Shown in pieces: positions 54,606 through 62,317 of a stretch of DNA of 64,000 nucleotides. Origin of the DNA: Halioglobus sp. (GTDB taxonomy: Bacteria > Pseudomonadota > Gammaproteobacteria > Pseudomonadales > Halieaceae); contig JAGRIE010000013.1 of assembly GCA_020443425.1 (NCBI GenBank), positions 1 through 64,000 of the forward strand. The letters are read 5' to 3'. Numbering within the stretch: position 1 is the first letter of the stretch; the number at the start of each line of letters is the position of its first letter. Position numbers and translations under genes: made by a program. The notes under the pieces are model-generated. The model made no database searches. It was not told the origin of the DNA and saw only the letters and a program-made list of their open reading frames with translations.

Positions 54606-55160
54606 TTATTCCTTTGTTTTGCGTGATTCAATGGCTTTAATCGTCCAGGACATTACATAATCGAAACCGCTGGCCGCGGCCATGAACAGCACAGCTGCGG
54701 TACCCGCCAGTAGTATTTGCCCGGGTATAATGGGCACAACCTGTGACAGCAGGACCAGCACGCAGAAGCTGATCTGTACTGCCATATTGCCCTTGCTGAG
54801 GCCGGTGGCGGCGAATTCAAACGGGCCGATGAACCGGTAGTAGCAAATGGCCCCCAGCACAATCACCAGATCGCGCGCGATCACCGCGATGGCCAGATAC
54901 CAGGGCAACAGCCCGACCTCGGCGAGGCAGATAAACGTGACAGTGATCAGGAGCTTGTCGGCAATCGGGTCCAGCACGGCGCCAAAGCGGGACAGGGCGT
55001 TGAGGCGCCGGGCGAGGAAACCGTCCAGCGCATCGGATACACCGGCCATTGCGCCGATGGCCAGCGCCCAGTCGTATTGTTCACGCAGTATCAGCCAGCC
55101 CAGTGGCAGGGCGAGTAGCAGGCGTGCAAATGTCAGGCTGTTCGGCAGTTGGCGCAGCAT
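54606..55160 (-). CDS. CDP-alcohol phosphatidyltransferase (PgsA-like)
   Basis: This 184-aa protein has four to five hydrophobic helices. The CDP-OH-P motif D-x2-D-G-x2-A-R-x8-G-x3-D-x3-D is fully present at about residues 43-68 (SDALDGFLARR, then GAVLDPIADK). Members transfer a phosphatidyl group to glycerol-3-phosphate, serine, inositol or glycerol. PgsA is usual at this length (about 180-190 aa), but the alcohol acceptor is not proven. It is the second gene of the lipid run, 8 bp after the PQQ-type dehydrogenase. Confidence 0.8.
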   Translation of the reverse strand: MLRQLPNSLTFARLLLALPLGWLILREQYDWALAIGAMAGVSDALDGFLARRLNALSRFGAVLDPIADKLLITVTFICLAEVGLLPWYLAIAVIARDLVIVLGAICYYRFIGPFEFAATGLSKGNMAVQISFCVLVLLSQVVPIIPGQILLAGTAAVLFMAAASGFDYVMSWTIKAIESRKTKE

Positions 55161-55168
55161 GGTCCCGT

Positions 55169-56683
55169 CTATTGCTTGTGCCCTGGTTGCCAGAGCAAAA
55201 ATACCGCCAACTCGCGGCGCTCCGCCTCACTGAGAGGGAATACGGGCATCGGCGACTGCGGCGCTTCGAGGGTATCGATCACCGCGCGATAACCCAGGCG
55301 CTGCGAAAGACCGTCCAGCGATACCGGGTTGTCGCCCTGCTCATGGCAGGTCTGGCACTGGTAGCGCTGGTACAGGGCGCGGCCGCTCTCGGCCATGCGG
55401 GGCAGGTCGGCGTCCGCCAGCCAGGCCGGCGGCTGTTTGTCGAGACGGCTGACAGTCGGCAGCACCATGTCCTGATCGCTGCCGCTGGCGCCGGTGTCGC
55501 CGTAGGCGACGCGATAGATCGCGCCGGCGTAATCGTCAGAGACGTAGATGGCGCCGTCCGGGCCCTGGGCGACGTCGACAGGTCGTCCGCTGATATCGCC
55601 GTCCCGGTTGAAGCCGGACAGGAAGTCGCGCTCCTCAATGCCAGCTGCAGTCCAGTGCAGCGAGACGACTTTGTAGCCGTCGGGCGTGCTGCGGTTCCAT
55701 GAGCCGTGCAGCGCCGCCACCGCGCTGCGCCGAAACGCTGGCGGCAGGGCATCGCCGGTGAGGAATGCCATACCCAGCGGCGCATTGTGCGGGCGGAAGC
55801 CGTGTGCGGGCGGTGTCGGGGTGCGCTCTGAGGCGAGTGGGTCCGCGCCCATATCCGGGTCGGGGATATTGTCGCCGTTGTAGTAGGGCCAGCCGTAGAA
55901 GCGTCCTGTCTCGACCAGGTTCAGCTCGCAGGGTGGGAAATCGTCGCCCAGCATATCGCGGCCGTTATCGGTGGCGTACAGTGCGCCGTTCCACGGTGCC
56001 CAGTCGAAGCCCACGCTGTTGCGCAGGCCGGTGGCGATGATCTCGGGGTCGCTGCCATCGAGTTCGAAACGCATCATGGTGGCGCGTCGCTGGTCCTCCT
56101 CCTCGCAGACATTGCAGGTGGACCCCTGGGCAAGGTACAGCTTCCGGTCCGGCCCGATGCGGATGGTCTTGGACCAGTGGTTGCCGTCGTCCGTCAAGCC
56201 CTCCACTACCGGCTGGATGTCACCGCTCACCGTGCCGCTGGCGCTGTCAAAGCGGATGCGCCCGATGCGGTTCGACTCGGCGATGTACAGCCAGTCGCCG
56301 TGGATATCCAGCCCCAGCGGCTTTTTCAGGCCAGACACCAGGGTCTCGCGCGCATCGGGGTGGCCGTCGCCATCAGCGTCGCGCCGCAACAGCTGGATGT
56401 CTCCGGCTCCCGGTCGGCTGACCAGCAGGTCTCCGGCCGCGGTGAAGCGCAGGAACCGGGCGCGCGGCAAGTCGGCGGCGTACAGTTCCAGCGTAAAGCC
56501 CTCGGGCACCTGGTAGCGCTGGCGCACCGTGGCATCGTCCGCCGCCGGCCCGGACACACCAAACAGGGTGTTGAGCAGGATGGGGAAGGTGCTGGTGCCG
56601 ATCTGGCCCGTGGCCAGCAGACCGCCGATCAAGCCGGCGATGAGGACTACCACCACCCCCAGGCCGATGAGAAGTTTGCGCAT
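55169..56683 (-). CDS. PQQ-type sugar dehydrogenase-like protein with cytochrome c tail
   Basis: This 504-aa protein starts with a hydrophobic signal/anchor (about residues 5-27). A soluble glucose/sorbosone dehydrogenase-type beta-propeller follows (GDLLVSRPGAGDIQLL, LRNSVGFDWAPWNGALYATDNGRDM and GRPVDVAQGPDGAIYVSDDYAGAIYRV). A C-terminal cytochrome c module has CQTCH (443-447) and a likely Met ligand in SPMPVF (Met479). Such fusions oxidise sugars or alcohols in the periplasm and pass electrons to a heme. It sits upstream of phospholipid genes. The ATG at 56683 begins the signal; upstream codons lack support. Confidence 0.85.
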   Translation of the reverse strand: MRKLLIGLGVVVVLIAGLIGGLLATGQIGTSTFPILLNTLFGVSGPAADDATVRQRYQVPEGFTLELYAADLPRARFLRFTAAGDLLVSRPGAGDIQLLRRDADGDGHPDARETLVSGLKKPLGLDIHGDWLYIAESNRIGRIRFDSASGTVSGDIQPVVEGLTDDGNHWSKTIRIGPDRKLYLAQGSTCNVCEEEDQRRATMMRFELDGSDPEIIATGLRNSVGFDWAPWNGALYATDNGRDMLGDDFPPCELNLVETGRFYGWPYYNGDNIPDPDMGADPLASERTPTPPAHGFRPHNAPLGMAFLTGDALPPAFRRSAVAALHGSWNRSTPDGYKVVSLHWTAAGIEERDFLSGFNRDGDISGRPVDVAQGPDGAIYVSDDYAGAIYRVAYGDTGASGSDQDMVLPTVSRLDKQPPAWLADADLPRMAESGRALYQRYQCQTCHEQGDNPVSLDGLSQRLGYRAVIDTLEAPQSPMPVFPLSEAERRELAVFLLWQPGHKQ

Positions 56684-56799
56684 GGATAGTTTCCGTGTTG
56701 TCAGTGCATTGCGGTTGAGCGTCAGGCGCGAATATAGCACAGCAGGGGTCTGGTTAGGCACGACTCGCTGCCCCCTCGATTGACCGCGCCGCAATTATC

Positions 56800-56813
56800 T
56801 GGAGAAATCTCCA
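56800..56813. promoter_or_regulatory. Palindrome in the divergent PQQ-dehydrogenase/HD-GYP gap
   Basis: TGGAGA and TCTCCA form a perfect 14-bp dyad around AA, about 117 bp from the dehydrogenase start and 129 bp from the HD-GYP start, in a 259-bp divergent gap with no other feature. It could be an operator. I do not recognise the regulator. Confidence 0.35.
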
Positions 56814-56942
56814 CTTATTTGTGGACAGGTTCCGGGCGCGGCCCTAGTGTCAAACAGTGGAATCCGCCGCCAGTTGAGGTATGACTGATCGCAGCGCGGT
56901 ATTTGAGATGGGGCAGCAATAACATCGGGACGCCTGACGCCT

Positions 56943-58247
56943 ATGCTTAAAACCCTAAAGATATCGACCAGTGACCTGAGCATTGGCATGTACGTCAGCG
57001 GGCTCGACCGGCCCTGGCTGGAGACCCCGTTTATTACCCAGGGCTTCCTGATCGAGCGCGACCAGGATATACGCGACCTGCAGAAATATTGCGAGTCGGT
57101 CTACATTGACAGCCGGCGCAGTTCGCGCCCGGGCACGGTCATTCGCCGCGAGCCGCCAGCGCGCGCCGAGCCATCCCGTCGCGGCGAGTCGGGCAAGCGG
57201 CCGATTCAGAGCAGTTCCACCGGGCTGAATGACAGACCGCGTATCCCGCTAGCCCACATTTTTTTTGATCGTGTGTTGAAGCCGTACCACGACGACAGTG
57301 GCTGGGAAGAGGAGCACCCGCGCGCGCAGCGGGCGCTGAATACACTGATTGGCGATATTGACCAAATCTATGAAAACGTCAGTGCCGGGGAAAAGCTGGA
57401 TGTCATCAAGCTGCGCAAGTCGGTAGAGCCGATCGTCGACAGTATCAGCCGCAACCCCGATGCCTGCCTGTGGGTGAGCCGCCTCAAGGATCACGACCAG
57501 TACACCTATCATCACGCGCTGAGCACGTCCATGTGGGCGGTGTCGCTGGGTCGCCAGTTGGGGCTGCCGCGGCGCGACCTGCGCTCGCTGGCCATGGGCT
57601 GTATGCTGATGGATATCGGGAAATTGCGTGTCGACCCCGGCCTGTTGCAGGCGGATCGCAAGTTGACTGCCGATGAGGCCGCAGAGGTGTCACGCCACGT
57701 GAGCCACGGCCTGGCGATTCTCGATGAATGCGGGATTCTCAACCAGGACGTCATCGATATTGTGGCGCATCACCACGAGCGCTTCGACGGTTCGGGCTAT
57801 CCCAAGGGCTTGGCCCGTGACCGGATTCCACCCTTTGCACGCATAGCCGGCATTGTCGATACCTATGACGCGGTGACCAGTAACCGGAGCTACGCGAAAG
57901 CGGTATCGCCCAGCGAGGCGATCAAGTTGCTCTACCAGTCGCGGGACCAGGAGTTCCAGGCCGAGTTGGTGGAAGCCTTTATCCAGGCGGTTGGTATCTA
58001 CCCGGCGGGCACTCTGGTGGAGCTGTCCTCCGGCGAGGTCGGTGTGGTGGTTGCCGAGTACCGGACCCGGCGCCTGCGACCCAAGGTGATGCTGCTGCTG
58101 GACGCCAGCAAGCACGAATTGGAGACCACACCAGTGGTCGACCTGCAACATTTCTCGCCCGGAGACGGCGCGCCCCCTCCCTCGATCAAGAAGAGCCTGG
58201 AACCCGAGGCCTATGGTATTGATCTGTCCAGAGTGACCGGCTTATAG
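56943..58247 (+). CDS. HD-GYP domain protein with DUF3391, degenerate HD
   Basis: This 434-aa protein has an N-terminal DUF3391 (about residues 1-130) and an HD-GYP domain (about 160-380). AHHHERFDGSGYPKGL and the later RIAGIVDTYDAVTSNRSYAKA are intact. The HD pair itself reads MLMDIGK, with Met223 replacing the His normally present before Asp224. HD-GYP proteins degrade cyclic-di-GMP using a two- or three-iron site in which that His is a ligand. Loss suggests reduced or altered catalysis, or a binding role. It stands alone after a divergent promoter region. Confidence 0.85.
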   Translation: MLKTLKISTSDLSIGMYVSGLDRPWLETPFITQGFLIERDQDIRDLQKYCESVYIDSRRSSRPGTVIRREPPARAEPSRRGESGKRPIQSSSTGLNDRPRIPLAHIFFDRVLKPYHDDSGWEEEHPRAQRALNTLIGDIDQIYENVSAGEKLDVIKLRKSVEPIVDSISRNPDACLWVSRLKDHDQYTYHHALSTSMWAVSLGRQLGLPRRDLRSLAMGCMLMDIGKLRVDPGLLQADRKLTADEAAEVSRHVSHGLAILDECGILNQDVIDIVAHHHERFDGSGYPKGLARDRIPPFARIAGIVDTYDAVTSNRSYAKAVSPSEAIKLLYQSRDQEFQAELVEAFIQAVGIYPAGTLVELSSGEVGVVVAEYRTRRLRPKVMLLLDASKHELETTPVVDLQHFSPGDGAPPPSIKKSLEPEAYGIDLSRVTGL

Positions 58248-58328
58248 CCCGACATCGTCGACAGCACCCCAAATACATTTTATATTGACGGATCAGGCAG
58301 TTCCGCACTGACAACTATGGGAATTTCT

Positions 58329-58748
58329 ATGTCCGTTAATGTAAAAAAGACAATCGCAGCCGCTTTCGCGGTCGCTCTTGCGGGTGGTTGCGCCTCCATG
58401 GCCAACCAGGATGCCATCGACACCGAGCGCCGCTTGTCCGCTGCCGGCTTCCAGATGAAGCTGGCCGATACACCCGAGAAGCAGGCCCATCTCTCGCGGT
58501 TCGCCCAGCGGCGGCTGGTGCCGATGGAGAAAGACGGCCAGACGGTGTTTGTCTACGCGGACACCAAGGAGTGCAACTGCCTCTATGTCGGCTCGGAGGC
58601 AAACTACCAGCAGTACGAGCGCCTCTCGATACAGCAGCATGTGGTAAATGAACAGCGCGAGACCGCTGAGGACATGAATATGGCGGTGACCAATGAGACC
58701 CTGAACTGGGATATGTGGGGTGCATGGCCCCGTCCCATCCTGTACTGA
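58329..58748 (+). CDS. Hypothetical lipoprotein with CNCLYVGS motif
   Basis: This 139-aa protein has a lipoprotein signal (lipobox AGGC, about residue 21) and a short mature part with helical start (DTERRLSAAGFQMKLADTPEKQ). A conserved patch KECNCLYVGSEANYQQYERL follows, then a Trp/Pro-rich end. I have seen this pattern in small proteins of many gammaproteobacteria annotated as hypothetical, but no function is known. GGGA lies 7-8 nt before the ATG at 58329; an ATG 12 nt upstream is less well placed. Confidence 0.65.
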   Translation: MSVNVKKTIAAAFAVALAGGCASMANQDAIDTERRLSAAGFQMKLADTPEKQAHLSRFAQRRLVPMEKDGQTVFVYADTKECNCLYVGSEANYQQYERLSIQQHVVNEQRETAEDMNMAVTNETLNWDMWGAWPRPILY

Positions 58749-58868
58749 GCAGGCGCGCGCAGTTTTGTTGCGATGCGTCATGGTCGGTGGCACGCCGATG
58801 GCAGATAATGCCACTATGCAGGCGTGCCGGACCTGACTCTGAAACCGGCGTGAAGAAGGAGGATGTCA

Positions 58869-59894
58869 ATGGCAGCGAACAGACCGATTCGGGTGGGTCT
58901 TATGGGCTTCGGCCAGATAGGCCGACAAATCTATCAACTGGCCTCCCTCAGTAGCGATGTTGAAATCGTCGCCGTTGCCGACATCGGCAAGCCGGAGATA
59001 CTGCACTACCTGTTAACCTCAGAGGTGGTTGAACCGCAGCGCCATACCCTGGAGCGCAACTTTCTGGTCAACCCGCGCTTCCGGGCGCGGCTGATGCAGA
59101 TCGATCGCCCACAGGAAATGCCCTGGGATGTCTTCGATGTCGATATCGTGATCGACGCTACCGGCAAGTTCGGCGACAGCGATTCCATGGCCGCGCATCT
59201 GGCCAATGGTGCGCCCCGGGTACTGCTGCGTACGCTGCCGATGGACGCCATCGACCGCATTGTCGTTCCCGGAATCAACGACGACAGCGCGAGCCAGGGG
59301 GATCGCATGATCTCGGCGGGTTCGCCGACGGCTTCCGCGCTGTGCCTGCTGCTGCAGAGTGTGTCCGAACAATACGCCATCGAGTGTGGCAGCATGACCA
59401 CGGTACACGCCTATACCTCGGACCAGTCACTGCAGGACTACGCCGGCAGCGACTTCCGTCGCAGTCGGTCCGCCGCCAAGAATATCATCCCCAACACCCA
59501 TGATGCCGGGCGCTGGCTGGGCCACATACTGCCCGCGTTCGACGACAGGATAATGACCTGGGCGCTGAATGTGCCGGTACAGGAGGGGTGTCTGCTGGAC
59601 GTCACGCTGGTAATGCGCGATCCCGAGGTGGACGCTGAAGCAATCAACCAGGCAATGCGCGTCGCCGCCGGCAAACGCAAGGGTATTGTCGATGTGGTGG
59701 AAGATCCGGTGGTGTCGTCAGATGTGATTGGCAACGCTCATTCGCTGCTGTTCGATGCCAAGGGCACGATCAAGGCGGGCAGCACCATTATCAAGACGCT
59801 GGGCTGGTATGAAACGCTGGGGCATGCAGCGCGGTTGCTGGAGGTGGTGCGTCTTTACGCGGCGCTGGGTCTGCCACAGGAGGAGCTGTCATGA
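58869..59894 (+). CDS. GAPDH paralogue lacking the catalytic cysteine
   Basis: This 341-aa protein keeps the NAD-binding VGLMGFGQIGRQIYQL and the GAPDH plan along its length, including MTTVHAYTSDQ (catalytic-His region) and RRSRSAAKNIIPNT. The canonical SNASCTTNC is replaced by SAGSPTASALC, so Pro153 stands where the nucleophilic Cys should be. It cannot form the usual thiohemiacetal. The start was chosen at 58869, with AAGGAGG 6 nt before it. The stop overlaps the next gene (true GAPDH) by 4 bp (ATGA). A regulatory, partner or different dehydrogenase role is inferred. Confidence 0.85.
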   Translation: MAANRPIRVGLMGFGQIGRQIYQLASLSSDVEIVAVADIGKPEILHYLLTSEVVEPQRHTLERNFLVNPRFRARLMQIDRPQEMPWDVFDVDIVIDATGKFGDSDSMAAHLANGAPRVLLRTLPMDAIDRIVVPGINDDSASQGDRMISAGSPTASALCLLLQSVSEQYAIECGSMTTVHAYTSDQSLQDYAGSDFRRSRSAAKNIIPNTHDAGRWLGHILPAFDDRIMTWALNVPVQEGCLLDVTLVMRDPEVDAEAINQAMRVAAGKRKGIVDVVEDPVVSSDVIGNAHSLLFDAKGTIKAGSTIIKTLGWYETLGHAARLLEVVRLYAALGLPQEELS

Positions 59895-60892
59895 GAATCG
59901 CGATCAATGGTTTTGGGCGTATCGGGCGCTCGGTTTTCCGCATTCTGGAGGAGCGGGATGACATCGAGGTTGTTGCGATCAATGATCTTTTTGATTACGA
60001 GGCGCTGCGCTACCTCCTGAGTTACGACACTGTGATGGGCCCTTTCGCCGGGTCGCTGAAGCTCGAGGACAATCACTTCGTGACCGCCAAGGGACGCGTC
60101 AAGTTGCTCAGCGAGCGCAGCCCGCTGGACCTGCCCTGGGCGGAACTGGGGGTGGACGTGGTCATAGAGTCGACCGGGGCCTTTCGCAAGCGCGAGCAGT
60201 TGCAACAGCACCTGACTGCCGGTGCCGGTCGCGTGATCCTCACCGTGCCGGCCAAGGATGCCATCGATTACACGGTGGTGCTCGGGGTCAACGAAGAGGG
60301 CCTGACGGCGCAGCAGAAGATTATCTCCAACGCCAGCTGCACCACCAACTGTCTCGCCCCGATGGCGCGGGTGCTGGATGAGACCTTCGGTATCGAAGAG
60401 GGTGTGATTAACACCGTGCACGCCTATACCAATGACCAGCGCCTCGCCGATGTGCCCCACACCGACTGGCGCCGCAGTCGCGCGGCGGCAGAGAACATCA
60501 TCCCCACCTCTACCGGGGCGGCCAAGGCGGTTGGCGAGGTGTTGCCACAACTCAAGGGCAAGCTGCACGGTATCGCCGCCCGTGTTCCGGTGCCTGACGG
60601 TTCCGTGGTGGACCTGTTTGTAAAACTGGGCAAAAAGGCGTCGGTAGCGGATGTGCACGAGGCGGTGCGGACTGCATCCGCGTCGCCCCGCCTGCAGGGT
60701 ATCCTGCAATACAGCGAACAGCCCATCGTGTCCACCGACATTATCGGCAACTCGCACTCGTCGATCTACGATGCCGGCTTCACCGGTATCACCGGTGGGC
60801 ACTATCTGCGTGTGCTGAACTGGTACGACAATGAATGGGGCTACTCCTGCCGGGTATGTGATCTGCTGTCACGGCTAAGAGACTTGACCTGA
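59891..60892 (+). CDS. gapA: Type I glyceraldehyde-3-phosphate dehydrogenase
   Basis: This 333-aa enzyme has the NAD motif INGFGRIGRSVFR, the catalytic SNASCTTNCLAP (Cys150), the phosphate-binding and His region VHAYTNDQ, and the end WYDNEWGYSCRVCDLL. Length is standard for GapA. It oxidises glyceraldehyde-3-phosphate with NAD(P)+ and phosphate in glycolysis/gluconeogenesis. Its start codon is inside the stop of the preceding paralogue, so expression is probably coupled to that gene. Confidence 0.95.
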   Translation: MRIAINGFGRIGRSVFRILEERDDIEVVAINDLFDYEALRYLLSYDTVMGPFAGSLKLEDNHFVTAKGRVKLLSERSPLDLPWAELGVDVVIESTGAFRKREQLQQHLTAGAGRVILTVPAKDAIDYTVVLGVNEEGLTAQQKIISNASCTTNCLAPMARVLDETFGIEEGVINTVHAYTNDQRLADVPHTDWRRSRAAAENIIPTSTGAAKAVGEVLPQLKGKLHGIAARVPVPDGSVVDLFVKLGKKASVADVHEAVRTASASPRLQGILQYSEQPIVSTDIIGNSHSSIYDAGFTGITGGHYLRVLNWYDNEWGYSCRVCDLLSRLRDLT

Positions 60893-61006
60893 CCGGGTTG
60901 TGTACACAGAATAGGGACGGTGCGTTGTCGAGTATCCGAAGGGCGCACCCGACGCTTTCGGTCGTGCTGTCCTGCTATGTGTGCACTCAAACTCAAGGTT
61001 CCCATT

Positions 61007-61579
61007 ATGTCCAAAGTGATCAAGCTCGTACTCTTCATCTCGTTTCTGTGCGCCGGTGGTCCCGCCGCCTGGGCCAATAGCTACAGCAGTGCGATCAAGG
61101 CGTTCAGCAATGCCGGGGAGAGCGGGCGCTATTTCAAGACAGCCTACGGTTACGCCCTGTTCCCCACTATCGGCAAGGGTGCCTTTGTGATTGGCGGCGC
61201 CTATGGTGAAGGCAAGGTATTCGTCGGCACCCGGCACGTCGGCAATTCCACCATGACACAGTTGTCCCTGGGCGCACAGTGGGGCGGGCAGGCGTACAGC
61301 CAGATTATCTTTTTTGAGCACGAACAGGCATTCAAGGATTTCACCTCGGGCAACTTTGAGCTGAGCGCCACCGCATCGGCGGTTGCCATTACGGCCGGCG
61401 CTTCCGCCGAGGCCAATACCGGTGGCGGCACAGCGGCGGGCATCAGCGGCGGGCGCAACGACGCGGCGACAGTGTCCGGTGGCTACCGCAAGGGTATGGC
61501 GATATTTACCATTGCCACCGGTGGCCTGATGTTTGAGGCCGCCGTCGCCGGACAGAAGTTTACCTACACGCCTCTATAG
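61007..61579 (+). CDS. SYLF (Ysc84/DUF500) domain secreted protein
   Basis: This 190-aa protein has a signal peptide (about residues 1-23, ending AWA) and a SYLF domain. FKTAYGYALFPTIGKGAFVIGGAYGEGKVFV and the alternating glycine-rich segments (AEANTGGGTAAGISGGRND) match the lipid-binding family. The function in bacteria is unknown; the domain binds phosphoinositides in eukaryotes. AAGG precedes the ATG at 61007. A tandem 9-bp repeat around the stop codon encodes Pro-Leu-stop twice in frame. Confidence 0.8.
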   Translation: MSKVIKLVLFISFLCAGGPAAWANSYSSAIKAFSNAGESGRYFKTAYGYALFPTIGKGAFVIGGAYGEGKVFVGTRHVGNSTMTQLSLGAQWGGQAYSQIIFFEHEQAFKDFTSGNFELSATASAVAITAGASAEANTGGGTAAGISGGRNDAATVSGGYRKGMAIFTIATGGLMFEAAVAGQKFTYTPL

Positions 61580-61588
61580 CCTCTATAG
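61571..61588 (+). repeat. Tandem 9-bp repeat carrying two in-frame stops
   Basis: CCTCTATAG occurs twice, back to back, so the reading frame ends Pro-Leu-TAG and is followed by an identical Pro-Leu-TAG in the same frame. It is probably a small slippage duplication and gives a back-up stop. Confidence 0.7.
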
Positions 61589-61618
61589 GGGCGACGGCAC
61601 CGGCTGGCCGGGGATTTC

Positions 61619-62317
61619 CTAGGCCGGGACTGCCGCGCGCGCCAGCGCAAGGGCGTCTGCGGGAACATCGCCCATCAGTATCACATGCCATTTGCGCGGC
61701 CCGTGCGCCCCGTAGACCAGCTGGCCCTCGATATCTGCCGTGCTGGAAGGGCCGGCGATAAAGTTGATACCGCGCGGGCGCCCGGTTTTCTCCAGTTCCA
61801 GATTGATCCTGCCCCAGGCGTGCTCCATGCTCGACACCAGGTCAGCGGTGTCCACCAGCACGATGTGATGTTCCGGTAACAGGTTGTTCGCCGCCGGGTT
61901 GGACTTACCGGTCCACGTCACAATGGCGCCGGTCTCCACCACACCCAACTGGGCGAATGTCAGCGCCACCGGTTCGCCGACCTCCAGACTGCCGAAACGC
62001 GGCAGCACGCCGGCATCGCGCCAGGGCATGGCGGCGAGGCGTGGGTCGTTGCCGGCCACCAGTCGGTGGCTGCGAAAATGCGAGTAGATGTGGTGCCCAA
62101 TCGCCGTGACCGCCTCGGTCCGGTTGGCCACGCAGTCCACCGTCCCCTTGTTTTTCAGCACATTGGTCAGGAAGGCCTGGCACAGCTCTGCGGCCGGTGG
62201 CGCAGGTACCGGCGCGCTACCCAGTGCCTGGCGCTCGCGCTGGATACGTTCCGCGGGTGCTTCGCCGGTGATCTCTCGCAGTCGCGCGAAGATTTCCGAG
62301 CGGGCGCTAGCGTTCAT
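61619..62317 (-). CDS. lutC: LutC/YkgG-family lactate utilisation protein
   Basis: This 232-aa protein matches LutC: GVVETGAIVTWTGKSNPAANNLLPEHHIVLVD and GPSSTADIEGQLVYGAHGPRKWHVIL near the C-terminus. It is the third member of LutABC, which oxidises L-lactate to pyruvate with Fe-S subunits. Its start overlaps the end of lutB by 11 bp, so the genes are coupled. The order lutA-lutB-lutC on the minus strand is the usual one. Confidence 0.9.
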   Translation of the reverse strand: MNASARSEIFARLREITGEAPAERIQRERQALGSAPVPAPPAAELCQAFLTNVLKNKGTVDCVANRTEAVTAIGHHIYSHFRSHRLVAGNDPRLAAMPWRDAGVLPRFGSLEVGEPVALTFAQLGVVETGAIVTWTGKSNPAANNLLPEHHIVLVDTADLVSSMEHAWGRINLELEKTGRPRGINFIAGPSSTADIEGQLVYGAHGPRKWHVILMGDVPADALALARAAVPA

